Below are positions 17,345 through 25,258 of a stretch of 64,000 nt of DNA, piece by piece; position 1 is the stretch's first letter, and each line of letters starts with the position of its first letter. The notes beneath the pieces were generated by a model. The model worked only from the letters and a program-made list of their open reading frames with translations. It was not told where the DNA came from and ran no database searches. This DNA is from JAAFJU01 sp043764895. Lineage in GTDB: Bacteria; Cyanobacteriota; Cyanobacteriia; Leptolyngbyales; Leptolyngbyaceae. Position numbers and translations under genes: made by a program. Location: contig JAYUJY010000216.1 of assembly GCA_043764895.1 (NCBI GenBank), forward strand, positions 60,570 through 124,569, written 5' to 3'.

Positions 17345-17509
17345 GGCGTTGGAGGGGACTTGTGCGCGGGTGTTGGATGAGGATGTGGTGCGGTCAAGAT
17401 TAATAATTCATTCCTGAAAAAAGTCAAAAGATTTACATAATCGACATAAAAACACTCTAAATGTAAAAATTTTGTTGTTTTCTTCAATAAATCAGAATTT
17501 TATCCTGAG

Positions 17510-17542
17510 AATTCAATAATCTAAAGTAGAGATTATTGAATT
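17510..17542 (+). promoter_or_regulatory. 13-bp perfect hairpin upstream of the AAA+ island
   Basis: AATTCAATAATCT (17510-17522) and AGATTATTGAATT (17530-17542) with a 7-nt loop, about 75 bp before the first island gene. It is followed by TTTTAC, so it could insulate the island from upstream transcription or act as an operator. The surrounding 17400-17616 is very AT-rich. Confidence 0.5.
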
Positions 17543-17616
17543 TTACATCCTGGGAACATTAATCTATTTCAAACGTCTTATGACAGAGAGTATTCATGTA
17601 GGAGTTATCTAAAAAG

Positions 17617-18231
17617 ATGAAACGAAAATCAATAGGCTATCTTGTTATGTCATTTACACTTGGAGTGCTTGCGGCAACTTCAAATGTCTGGGTTGTAACA
17701 CTTTTAGGTTTTATAAGTACAAATGGAAATTTAATTCAGTCTATTGCAAATTTCATTCAGATTATTCTATGGATCTGCTCTGCGATAGCTATTGGTATTC
17801 CCAGATTAAGAAAAAATGTAGATTCTTTTGATGACGATCGTTTCGAGCCAATCAATCGCTATTCTCGACCAAAAAAAGATTTACCCTTAGATTCACCATT
17901 ACCTCCTCATAAGCCTCCAACACTCGAAAATCTTGAGAAGAAACCCAAAAAAGATCAGGAAAGTACTCTCAATCTGGGAGAAATAAGTAAATTGCCAACT
18001 CTAGAAGATCTCGATATCTTCAAAGAAGGAACTAGTAGCAGAACAATCTCTACTCCAGACTTACCTAAATTTACAACTCCCCCCCCCAATAGACTGAAGG
18101 ATGAAGTTTTTATGAGTGATCAATATATAAAAAATCTACTTGTAAGTGTGGAAATGAACTTACAAAAGGATGATGTATTTATGTTTGATGAGGGGCTTGA
18201 TAATCAAAGTAAAGATATATTTTCAAAATAA
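17617..18231 (+). CDS. Two-pass membrane protein of AT-rich island, unknown
   Basis: 204 aa. Two hydrophobic segments lie at the N-terminus (about 6-30 and 38-60: YLVMSFTLGVLAATS and IANFIQIILWICSAIAIGI). A roughly 140-residue hydrophilic, probably disordered cytosolic tail rich in Lys, Asp and Pro follows. I do not recognise the family. The start at 17617 is preceded by AGGAG around 17599-17603. The AAA+ gene begins 12 bp after its stop. Base composition is clearly more AT-rich than the flanking genes and HIP1 is nearly absent. I infer it anchors the island proteins at the membrane. Confidence 0.75.
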   Translation: MKRKSIGYLVMSFTLGVLAATSNVWVVTLLGFISTNGNLIQSIANFIQIILWICSAIAIGIPRLRKNVDSFDDDRFEPINRYSRPKKDLPLDSPLPPHKPPTLENLEKKPKKDQESTLNLGEISKLPTLEDLDIFKEGTSSRTISTPDLPKFTTPPPNRLKDEVFMSDQYIKNLLVSVEMNLQKDDVFMFDEGLDNQSKDIFSK

Positions 18232-18243
18232 GGTGAGCTTAAA

Positions 18244-19245
18244 ATGAATATGATGCAGACTAATAGAAACAACAATTTTTCAACACAAGATATGCGTAAT
18301 AAATTTGTTATACCTAAAAATACTCCAAGACAGGGGTTTTATGTATCTGAGAGATTTTCAAATAAATTAATTTCTCATATTGCCAAAAATACTTTGGGCC
18401 AAGATTGTAGCGTGGATATTCCTCTAATGATGGCAGTTCAAGGCTTTCAAGGAGATGGGAAAAGTTCTCAAATTCGCGAGATTTGCTCCCAAAATAATAT
18501 CTATATATACCCAATATCTGGGTCTTCCTTGAGTGGATCTCATGAGAAGGAAGCTCTTGAAGTGATTTCAGATGCGTACATCGAAGCGTCTAATTTTCTT
18601 TCTTCAAATAAGTTTTTTACCATCATTCTTATTGATGACTTTGACTTGAGTGTGGCATCAACGACTGAAAATCGAGAATATACTGTTAACTCTCAACTAC
18701 TGGCGGGTTTTCTAATGAACTTGGCTGACGATCCAGAACGTTGCTCAGGACATCAAGTGTGTAGAATACCTATTGTTCTTACAGGCAACAACTTCTCAGA
18801 TATCTATGCTCCTTTATCTCGGCATGGAAGAATGGACTTTTTCACATGGAATCCTGACTTCGTTGAGAAATTAGAAATTCTTAAGAGTTTATATCAAAAT
18901 GATTTATCATACCGTGAGCTTGGACAGCTTGATAGACTTCTCAATCCTTATAAAGATGAGCCTATTTCTTTCTTTGTGGCTCTTAAAAGTGATTTTCTTG
19001 ATACAAAAATATCTGAATGTATAAATCGCTCCAAGTCTCTAGATCCTCTGAAAATAAGAGATTTACTACAAGGAAACCCATTTAAAAATCAAATCAGCAT
19101 TAATATATTGTTGACATTAGCTAGTGACAGAAAAAATATGGAGCAAAGAGATTATGTGAAAAAAAATCTCTCGCATCCTAATCACCGTGCTGTGTCTCAT
19201 TCACATACAAATGTTCGGAATTCTAATTATCAAGCCAATTATTAA
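18244..19245 (+). CDS. Rubisco-activase-like AAA+ ATPase in a mobile-looking island
   Basis: 333 aa. The N-terminal part (GFYVSERFSNKLISHIAKN, about 31-49) and the AAA+ core follow the Rubisco activase pattern. Walker A is GFQGDGKS at 67-74 and Walker B IILIDDFD at about 127-134. YTVNSQLLAGFLMNLADDP is at about 146-164. Sensor 1 is PIVLTGNNFSDIYAPL at 176-191, and arginine-finger region SRHGRMDFFTW at about 192-202. Catalytic residues look intact. It lacks the RbcS-like C-terminal domain of cyanobacterial activases, and no Rubisco genes are near. Its neighbours are a membrane protein and an unknown protein. Role unknown; an activase-fold remodeller for another target is my inference. Confidence 0.85.
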   Translation: MNMMQTNRNNNFSTQDMRNKFVIPKNTPRQGFYVSERFSNKLISHIAKNTLGQDCSVDIPLMMAVQGFQGDGKSSQIREICSQNNIYIYPISGSSLSGSHEKEALEVISDAYIEASNFLSSNKFFTIILIDDFDLSVASTTENREYTVNSQLLAGFLMNLADDPERCSGHQVCRIPIVLTGNNFSDIYAPLSRHGRMDFFTWNPDFVEKLEILKSLYQNDLSYRELGQLDRLLNPYKDEPISFFVALKSDFLDTKISECINRSKSLDPLKIRDLLQGNPFKNQISINILLTLASDRKNMEQRDYVKKNLSHPNHRAVSHSHTNVRNSNYQANY

Positions 19246-19258
19246 AAAGGTAATAAAT

Positions 19259-19867
19259 ATGAGAACATACATTAATGTAAGACCAGAAATCGTATTGAGG
19301 GTCCGTCTTGAAGTCCTTCATGGAATTCTAGAAGAATTAACGCAAGGATTTATAGGTGAATTAATACCAAGCGAACATGTCCTTGCAATACTGAAGAAAG
19401 GAGTGTTGGATCGCCCAATCCTCAAAGAAATTATCTTTCATTACATAAATTCTAATAATGAAAGAGAAGCAACAATTACTATGAACATTGACTGGGATAG
19501 TCATAAAATATTTGCTAGTAGCGAAGATGGCAAAAGCTTTAAGTTGGAGGATGGAACTGCTTCTTTAACGGATCAAATATCCAGGACATATTCTATTTTA
19601 CTTCAGCATACTGAACAACTTGTTAAAGCTTTAAATGTTGTTAGCGTGAAGGTATACTTTAAGTATAGAGATGATATTGCTGTGGATCCCGTTAAGGACT
19701 TAGAATCTGATGTTTTTCTTGGAGTTCGGAAAGTTGATAAGGCATTAAAGAATTCATCGATTAGTCGTGATTCTTCATCCCCATCAATGGCTACATTGGT
19801 GTATCAATCTCAAAATCTGAAGGAGCTTTCTATTAAAATCGAGCACAGTAGACCTCGACTGAAATAA
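19259..19867 (+). CDS. Third protein of the AAA+ island, unknown
   Basis: 202 aa from ATG 19259, with AAAAAGG at 19244-19250 as ribosome site; an upstream TTG at 19187 lies inside the AAA+ gene. I do not recognise it. The N-terminal half is mixed helix/strand (INVRPEIVLRVRLEVLHGILEEL) and the middle has an acidic stretch (NIDWDSHKIFASSEDGKSF). The C-terminal half has a helix (LLQHTEQLVKALNVVSVKVYFKY) and a Ser-rich end. There is no membrane segment. It is probably co-transcribed with the two preceding genes and shares their AT-rich composition. Confidence 0.7.
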   Translation: MRTYINVRPEIVLRVRLEVLHGILEELTQGFIGELIPSEHVLAILKKGVLDRPILKEIIFHYINSNNEREATITMNIDWDSHKIFASSEDGKSFKLEDGTASLTDQISRTYSILLQHTEQLVKALNVVSVKVYFKYRDDIAVDPVKDLESDVFLGVRKVDKALKNSSISRDSSSPSMATLVYQSQNLKELSIKIEHSRPRLK

Positions 19868-19929
19868 GTATTTAAGCGCACTCAGAAGTATGATCTTGCG
19901 TTGACGAACATGAATCGATCGAACTGGAT

Positions 19930-20190
19930 TCCAAACTGGAGTTGGCTTTCTACATTCGGTCAACCGCCCCACCGAAGCCCAAACCGACCTGCAAAGTGCG
20001 ATCGTCCTTGCTCAAGCCAAACAAACGCAAGATGCGATCGATTGGCAAAACAACTCCTTACGAATTGAGAAGAGCCATTCGAGATTTGGATGATTATTTG
20101 ACGTTGTTTTCCGATCGATCGGTTGCAGGCGCGGGAGGTGCGCGATTTCCGTTCCGGGAGGCTGCGCGATCGTTTATCTTCGTTGGTCTA
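19930..20190 (+). pseudogene. C-terminal remnant of STAND-TPR gene
   Basis: In broken frames this stretch matches the end of the intact STAND gene: PTEAQTDLQSAI, LAQAKQ, WQNN, AIRDLDDYLTLF and LQAREVRD. There is no start, and frameshifts and substitutions are present. It directly follows the AT-rich island, which is therefore bracketed by STAND debris on both sides (16845-17383 and here). Confidence 0.75.
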
Positions 20191-20209
20191 GGGGGGAGGG
20201 CGATCGATC

Positions 20210-20440
20210 TTACATCGGGGAATTTTCTAGCCAAGCTGTGAGATCATCGATCGTCTCAAAATCAAACGATGCTTCTCCTAATGAGTCCAATTGAGCGATC
20301 GATAGCTCATCTATTTTTTCAATCAACGTAGCGGGAACTGCCCCAAATCGACGAATAAGTTGTCGAGAAATTAGCAATCGGGTCGTCAATAGTACACCTC
20401 GTGCTTCAGCCATTCGTTCGATCGCAGTCACGTATTTCAT
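20210..20440 (-). pseudogene. Detached DUF4351-type C-terminal fragment
   Basis: 76 codons (MKYVTAIERMAEARG...IDDLTAWLENSPM). They closely repeat the last 75 residues of the Rpn-family gene that ends 3 bp to its right. It looks like a duplicated C-terminal domain left behind without the nuclease part. It has an intact frame and an ATG, so expression as a free small domain cannot be excluded. Confidence 0.6.
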
Positions 20441-20443
20441 GGA

Positions 20444-21382
20444 TTACACCTCTGAATGTTCGGTTAACCATGCGTCTAATTCATCGATCGTTGTGAACCC
20501 AAAAATAGACCCTCCAAGAGCCTCTAATTGTGTAATCGATAACTGGTCCATCTTTTCAATTAAAGCAGGAGGAACTTCCCCAAACCGATGGTGTAAAAAC
20601 TGAAGAATCATGGACTTGCTACCACGTACTTCAGCCATGCGTTCGATCGTCGTCACATACTTCATTTTTCTAACCTCCTCAAATTCTTCTAATTCTACCT
20701 GAAACGCTTGCTCGATATCTTTGGGCAAACGCATCATCCAATCCAGGAAATTGTACAACTCCAATATAGCCTGTTTACTATAGCCACGATCGTACAACAT
20801 CGTTGTCAATCGAAACTTCCAAGCCTTCCGTTCCTCCGGTTCATGCTTCGTATCCTGCGTCTTCAAATGCGCCATGACCACGATCGCAAACGGATTTTCA
20901 CTCGCCTCCAACGTCGTCCAATCCGATCGATAATCCGAGAGCTTCACGATCGGGAACTCAAATAGGACATTACAACCCCAAATCGAATCTTGATACGATC
21001 GGGTTCTCCAAGTCGAACTCTCATCTGCCAAAATTGCCAAACTCGCTACTGGACAATCATACCGATCGCGCAGACGATAGTTATAAATGAACATCCGCTT
21101 TCCAAAAACATCCTCTTTCTGACCCTGAACTTCAATATGACACATCACCAATAGTGGATCACCATTCAATCGCCAAAGCTGAATTAACTTATCCGCATAG
21201 CGTTTCTGAACTTCTCCATCCCGAACCACTTTTTGCAGTTCCTTATCCATAAACACAAAGCCTCGTTCCCAATCAATATCGGCCTCTATCTGAGGAAAGA
21301 AGAACGCCATAAACTCCCGAAAATACAGTTCAATTACCGTTTTCCATGGATTATCGTAATCGTCATTAGTGAGTTGTGTCAT
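20444..21382 (-). CDS. Rpn-family PD-(D/E)XK nuclease with DUF4351 tail
   Basis: 312 aa. The N-terminal nuclease-like domain shows RYADKLIQLWRLNG near 80 and the E-x-Q motif in CHIEVQGQKEDVFGKRMFIY near 105-120, the PD-(D/E)XK pattern of recombination-promoting nucleases once called transposases. The C-terminal 75 residues are a DUF4351-like helical domain (ILQFLHHRFGEVPPALIEKM). Such genes are abundant in cyanobacteria with unclear roles. A ghost copy of its C-terminus lies immediately downstream. Confidence 0.85.
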   Translation of the reverse strand: MTQLTNDDYDNPWKTVIELYFREFMAFFFPQIEADIDWERGFVFMDKELQKVVRDGEVQKRYADKLIQLWRLNGDPLLVMCHIEVQGQKEDVFGKRMFIYNYRLRDRYDCPVASLAILADESSTWRTRSYQDSIWGCNVLFEFPIVKLSDYRSDWTTLEASENPFAIVVMAHLKTQDTKHEPEERKAWKFRLTTMLYDRGYSKQAILELYNFLDWMMRLPKDIEQAFQVELEEFEEVRKMKYVTTIERMAEVRGSKSMILQFLHHRFGEVPPALIEKMDQLSITQLEALGGSIFGFTTIDELDAWLTEHSEV

Positions 21383-21429
21383 GACTCAAAACTTGAAAGA
21401 ACATCCTGAAATTATAAAGCCTTCCTTTA

Positions 21430-21700
21430 CCGTTAACAATCGTCCTTGCCTAAGCCAAACAATCGAAAGAACCGATGGTCTCCGACCGACCAAAGGTCAT
21501 CGAAATGGCCATTCGGGATTTGAATGATTATCTGACGTTGTTTCCCGATGGTCTCCGACCGACCGGAGGTCATCGGTTGCAGGTGCGGGAAGTACGCGAT
21601 TCTCTTTCTGAGAGGCTTTGCCAACGTCTTTCTGTGTTGGTTTAGGGAGAAGGGGTGATTCTCCTCAAGGAGAGGCTTTGCCAACAGTTTTCTGGGAAAG
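21430..21700 (+). pseudogene. STAND C-terminal remnant loaded with palindromic repeats
   Basis: Broken-frame matches to the end of the intact STAND gene (LAQAKQ, AIRDLNDYLTLFPDG). Between them lie two copies of SDR2 (21473-21502, 21546-21575) and two of SDR1 (21598-21627, 21657-21685). No coding capacity is left. This fills the gap between the Rpn-family gene and the VapC gene. Confidence 0.7.
21473..21502 (+). repeat. Dispersed palindromic repeat family 2 (SDR2)
   Basis: A roughly 30-bp imperfect palindrome with the form CGATGGTCTCCGACCGACCG then AAGGTCATCG (or its complement). Seven copies are seen: here, 21546-21575, 48293-48322, 49099-49128, 49725-49754, 50781-50810 and 50854-50883. All sit in or beside STAND-gene tails; the last two are inside the intact gene and are translated. 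Confidence 0.85.
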
Positions 21701-21711
21701 GGGCGATCAGG

Positions 21712-22146
21712 TTATTTAGTTGGGTCGATCGACCAATCCACAATTTTCAATCCCGGCACCTGACCAAAATCACGATGATTACAGGTCGCTACGGTTGCAT
21801 TGTGAGAAAGTGCAACCGCCGCAATTCGTAAATCCTGTCGTAGTCGCTTCTTTCTCAAAGCCGGGTTCTGAAGCAAAATCTGAACATAACATTCATCCGC
21901 TTTCGCATCAAAATTTAAAACTGGAAACAGTCGTACAAACTCAACTGTTTGCCAAAAATTTGCATAGCGATCGAGCATGATTGTCGCATCGGTTGTCGTA
22001 TTGAGCCGACTGACCCAACCATTAAACAATTCTTGAACCGTCACGATCGTCAAAAAAATGTCTTCTTGAAATTCAGCAACCCTTGCCTTTACTACGGGAT
22101 TACCACGTAGCCAAAGCGACGCATGGTCTGTATCTAGAATAAACAT
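21712..22146 (-). CDS. vapC: VapC-type PIN-domain toxin
   Basis: 144 aa PIN-domain ribonuclease. The acidic site is visible: Asp5/Asp7 in MFILDTDHASL, Glu39 in TIVTVQELFNGW, Asp in RQDLRIAAVALSHNATVAT and the final NHRDFGQVPGLKIVDW. It is typical of VapC toxins that cleave tRNA or rRNA. Its start lies 2 bp after the stop of the gene to its right, which should be its antitoxin. The length is normal. Confidence 0.9.
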   Translation of the reverse strand: MFILDTDHASLWLRGNPVVKARVAEFQEDIFLTIVTVQELFNGWVSRLNTTTDATIMLDRYANFWQTVEFVRLFPVLNFDAKADECYVQILLQNPALRKKRLRQDLRIAAVALSHNATVATCNHRDFGQVPGLKIVDWSIDPTK

Positions 22147-22148
22147 GA

Positions 22149-22469
22149 TTAACGCAGATACTCCGACTTATCCATTTCCTCATCGCCCCAAACCTCTCGA
22201 TCGGCTTGAATCTCATCCATGATTTCAGAAAAATCAGCATTCCCCTCGAAGACTCCCGCAAACTTCATCCACGCTGGGGGTGTAGAAGTTTTAATCGGAG
22301 ACTGCCAACTTAACACTTCTGCATCCTGAATTTTATCGAGTAGCGTTGTCTTCAAAGAAGCGATCGCACTTTCACGAGATTCCGCTTCCACACGGTAAGC
22401 AGGCAACTCTAAAACAGAAGCCTCAACCTGTCCCGATTGCATTGTTTTGACTAAAAATGTGATGTTCAT
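22149..22469 (-). CDS. Probable antitoxin partner of the PIN toxin
   Basis: 106 aa from ATG 22469 (MNITFLVKTMQSGQ); an upstream open stretch to 22526 is unlikely to be coding. The N-terminal half resembles HicB-like or UPF0150-type small domains (beta strands, ASVLELPAYRVEAESRESAIASLK). The C-terminal 30 residues are acidic (MDEIQADREVWGDEEMDKSEY), fitting a toxin-binding tail. It is translated just ahead of vapC. No DNA-binding motif is obvious. Confidence 0.7.
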   Translation of the reverse strand: MNITFLVKTMQSGQVEASVLELPAYRVEAESRESAIASLKTTLLDKIQDAEVLSWQSPIKTSTPPAWMKFAGVFEGNADFSEIMDEIQADREVWGDEEMDKSEYLR

Positions 22470-22511
22470 AGGAACGATCGCCTCTCTTGGAACGAATAAC
22501 AACAGTATAAA

Positions 22512-22725
22512 CGTTGGCGTTGGCAAAGCCTCTGCTTTAGCAGAAAGCCTCCCGAAACAGGAATCGCTCCACCGAAGCCCAAACCGACCCGCAAAGCGCG
22601 TTCAGCTTGCTGGCTCAAAGAGCATCGGCGCATCATCCTCATCACCGAAACTCTGACCCAGCACCCCAAAAACAATCGCCTCAACCCTTCCCGACGGCTG
22701 CGTCTAAGATTAACAGCAGCCAACA
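22512..22725 (+). other. Mosaic of fragments from three other genes in this window
   Basis: Three pieces are joined after a long-form SDR1 (22512-22566). 22567-22628 resembles the STAND-gene tail (ACCGAAGCCCAAACCGAC...). 22629-22684 resembles 15064-15121 of the three-repeat gene (LITETL.QHPKNNRL). 22685-22712 resembles 16806-16835, the end of the pentapeptide gene. The last junction is at a shared CAA. It does not code for anything intact. Confidence 0.75.
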
Positions 22726-22783
22726 TTAGCGGCGGAACAGTGGGTTGTTGAAAACTTTACATCCTCCTAATTATATAAAGATT

Positions 22784-22842
22784 GTGTATGTCTCCGGATA
22801 TACACGGAGAGACCAGAAAGGTGAGAAGTAGACAATCTCACC
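22784..22842 (+). promoter_or_regulatory. Structured leader with two hairpins
   Basis: GTGTAT/ATACAC (22784-22789, 22800-22805) and GGTGAGA/TCTCACC (22820-22826, 22836-22842) lie just before the next ORF, behind an AT-rich promoter-like stretch (AATTATATAAAG near 22769). No riboswitch class is recognised. Confidence 0.4.
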
Positions 22843-22854
22843 TGACGATCTTCT

Positions 22855-23574
22855 ATGCCTTCAACATCCTCTCTCTTCGTCACGCCGACTCTAGCGCCTC
22901 CTGCGCCACTATCGATCGCACCTCCAAATGTGCCCCTGACGCTGACTTCAATGCAGTACCAAACATTTCGGGACGGGTTTAATGCAGGGTTAGTGTTTCT
23001 TCAGACTACGACTGATACAGCGGCACTGGGTAAAAATCTCCCGATCGTGGGAACTCAGCTCAAAGATCCTAACTCGTTTTTTGCGACCGTCAAAGCTAAG
23101 GCACTATTGGCTTTTACGGATCTCAATGATGACGCTGCCTATACGGATCAATCCATTCGTGACAAATTACAAACGGCACTCGTATCCGTTTTACCCGGCC
23201 CGATCGATATTCTGTCGCTTAATGGGAGTAGTGGCAGTCGGCTCCAGTTTAATTTCAACTTTCAAGAAGCCCTGACGACCCGATCGCCTAACCTAGATTT
23301 TGACTTGGCCCTTGTCGGACTTGGCTTTGATCTGAATTCTCCCGTAGTGGCTAAGACAAGCTATGGCGTACAGCTTGGATTTGGTCTGGATTTTGACTCG
23401 ATCGGGGGCGATCGCTTTTATATCGACACCCTTCAAGATAAGATTTCGATCGGACTAGATGCCACCGCGAACCTAGCTAGTACCACCACTGGACAACTCG
23501 GCACACGCAGCTTCACAGCTCAAGGCACGACTAACCCTCGCGTGACCGGAAACATTGCGATCAATGGTGGATAA
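22855..23574 (+). CDS. Unrecognised protein, possibly a truncated large protein
   Basis: 239 aa, Thr/Pro-rich N-terminus (SLFVTPTLAPPAPLSIAPP), then a helical part (GFNAGLVFLQTTTDTAALGK) and a beta-rich part with repeated Gly/Asp/Phe strands (VQLGFGLDFDSIGGDRFYID). There is no signal peptide. The protein stops abruptly at AINGG where a HicB-like fragment begins, so it may be the front of a longer extracellular protein cut by recombination. The upstream ATG is preceded by two hairpins. Confidence 0.5.
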   Translation: MPSTSSLFVTPTLAPPAPLSIAPPNVPLTLTSMQYQTFRDGFNAGLVFLQTTTDTAALGKNLPIVGTQLKDPNSFFATVKAKALLAFTDLNDDAAYTDQSIRDKLQTALVSVLPGPIDILSLNGSSGSRLQFNFNFQEALTTRSPNLDFDLALVGLGFDLNSPVVAKTSYGVQLGFGLDFDSIGGDRFYIDTLQDKISIGLDATANLASTTTGQLGTRSFTAQGTTNPRVTGNIAINGG

Positions 23575-23786
23575 CCGATGAAGCCTTTGTCGTTCATTTC
23601 CCCGAATTTCCCGAGCCACAATTTGTCACACAAGGTTCGACCTATGAAGAAGCCTTTCAAAATGGATTGAATTCTCTCCATCAAATCATTCAGTCCTATC
23701 TCCTAGAAGGACGAGAATTGCCCTCCATCTTGAGTTCCGAGCGTTGGCAAAGCCTCCCGGAACGGGAATCGTTTCAATACATTTGA
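23571..23786 (+). pseudogene. HicB-like antitoxin fragment without a start
   Basis: Reading frame ITDEAFVVHFPEFPEPQFVT...TYEEAFQNGLNSLHQIIQS matches the HicB fold (short strands, then a helix). It lacks a start codon and is joined to the end of the preceding ORF. An SDR1 copy (23741-23771) is read in frame as RWQSLPERES just before the stop. From 23787 to 23932 I see only short debris. Confidence 0.6.
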
Positions 23787-23932
23787 CCACAAATCAAAAG
23801 CAGCCATCGTCCAACCTCAACGCGACAATGCCACGATCAAACAACCGTTAACCGATCGATCGCCCTTCGCCTGCGCAGAACCGTTGTCAAAAACTCTCGG
23901 AACAGGAATCGGCAATCCATTCATCCATCCCA

Positions 23933-25222
23933 TCACCCCTGCAAAAGGGCGATCGAAAAGGTTGTTCCTTGTCCTTCATGGCTCTCGACTTGAATCGTCC
24001 CCTGATGACTCTCGACAATGGTCTGTACAATGGCCAATCCCAATCCCGAACCGCCGGACTGCTTCGATCGCGCGGGGTCTACACGGTAAAAACGATCGAA
24101 CAATTGCGGGAGCGAACTTTCTGGAATACCAATTCCCGTATCGATCACCTTCACGAGCCAAATCGGTTGGGTACTGCGTTTCTGGGATTGCAACTCTAGC
24201 GTAATTTTTCCATTCTTAGGCGTGTACTGAATTGCATTGCTCACGAGATTCGTAAAGACCCGTGCTAGAGCACTCCGATCGCCGTCCATCATGGCCGTTA
24301 ACGAATCGGTTTTTAGGGTCAGATCAATGCCCTTTTCGGCAGCGATCGTGCCCTGTTCTTCTAGAACTTCATCAATCAGATCCCGCAAATCGACCTCTGC
24401 CCAAGCCGCCGCCACCATGCCACTATCCTGCCGCGCCAGAAAAAGCAGGTCATCCACGAGCTTACCTAGCCGACGCGTCAACCGCTCAGTGACTAGAAGG
24501 TGCGATCGCACTTGCTCAGGATTGGCGTCGGGTTCACTTAGGGCCACTTGAACATTGGTCTGAATGACAGCGATCGGATTGCGCAACTCATGGGACGCAT
24601 CGGCTGTAAACTGCCGCAGTCGCTGGTACGACTCTCGAATCGGCTGCATCGCCAACCCCGACAAAAACCACCCCGCCGCCCCCACCAGCATTGTCATCCC
24701 ACTAATCCACAGCAACAGGTCAAACATCAACTCCCGAATCGGTTTCGTCACCTCAAACCACGGATGACTCACCCGCAAATACCCCAAGACCTGCCGTCCG
24801 AGGGTCACTCGCTGAGTCACCTGCCGAATCGTCCGCACCTCATCGATTGCAACGGTTTCACCTCGATGAGTCATGCTGTTACTGGTCTGGAGCGTTAGCT
24901 TAGGCGGCTCCACAAACGTAGACCACTTCAAGTCTCCCGCTGACGTAAACCATTCAAGATCGATGTGATCGTCTTCTTGCTCCAAAAAGTTATCCCGAAA
25001 ACTCAGTTCAATATTGACCTGCAACGACCTCGATCGCGGTTCCACAGGCTCAATCACCAGCGATCGGCTTACGACTTCCACCACATGGTTTAACGTATCG
25101 TCAATTCGTTCAATCAACGTATTGCGAACATAGAAAAACACACCTGTTGCAAACGTAAGCAACAGGACCGCCGTCACTGCCGTATACCAAATCGCCAATC
25201 GCCGTCGCGTGGTTTGAAACAC
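23933..25222 (-). CDS. Membrane sensor histidine kinase
   Basis: 429 aa. One membrane segment lies at about 11-31, a periplasmic sensor region of about 130 residues follows, and a second segment is at about 165-190. Then come the phosphoacceptor box FTADASHELRNPIAVIQTNV near 215-235, the N-box ALARVFTNLVSNAIQYTPK and G-boxes DTGIGIPESSLPQLFDRFY and GSGLGLAIVQTI. It belongs to the OmpR-partner class by these boxes. No response regulator is adjacent. It lies 36 bp downstream of der on the same strand. The signal sensed is unknown. Confidence 0.9.
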   Translation of the reverse strand: MFQTTRRRLAIWYTAVTAVLLLTFATGVFFYVRNTLIERIDDTLNHVVEVVSRSLVIEPVEPRSRSLQVNIELSFRDNFLEQEDDHIDLEWFTSAGDLKWSTFVEPPKLTLQTSNSMTHRGETVAIDEVRTIRQVTQRVTLGRQVLGYLRVSHPWFEVTKPIRELMFDLLLWISGMTMLVGAAGWFLSGLAMQPIRESYQRLRQFTADASHELRNPIAVIQTNVQVALSEPDANPEQVRSHLLVTERLTRRLGKLVDDLLFLARQDSGMVAAAWAEVDLRDLIDEVLEEQGTIAAEKGIDLTLKTDSLTAMMDGDRSALARVFTNLVSNAIQYTPKNGKITLELQSQKRSTQPIWLVKVIDTGIGIPESSLPQLFDRFYRVDPARSKQSGGSGLGLAIVQTIVESHQGTIQVESHEGQGTTFSIALLQG

Positions 25223-25258
25223 TGGTTTGGAACGCTATTTGAAACAGTATATAGAACA

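Larger units (their letters stand above)
16845..17383 (+). pseudogene. Decayed middle part of a STAND NTPase gene
   Basis: The translation matches, nearly residue for residue, a middle part of the intact STAND-TPR gene at 50711-53950: VEKTLVLPLDTYEVTGAFLDEW, then the AWAGWEDFVARSPLEPFTEV region, then LPLLISMMAAAAPKQVDAVV. It has no start, an in-frame TGA replacing the Trp of VISEIWRLSS, and two insertions of a short palindromic repeat (17018-17046 and 17313-17344). These are absent from the intact copy. It is a dead fragment. Confidence 0.85.

Noticed and set aside
20210..20440. Independent small gene related to toxin-antitoxin systems
   Set aside because: Residue-level match to the tail of the adjacent Rpn-family gene makes a partial duplication the simpler reading.
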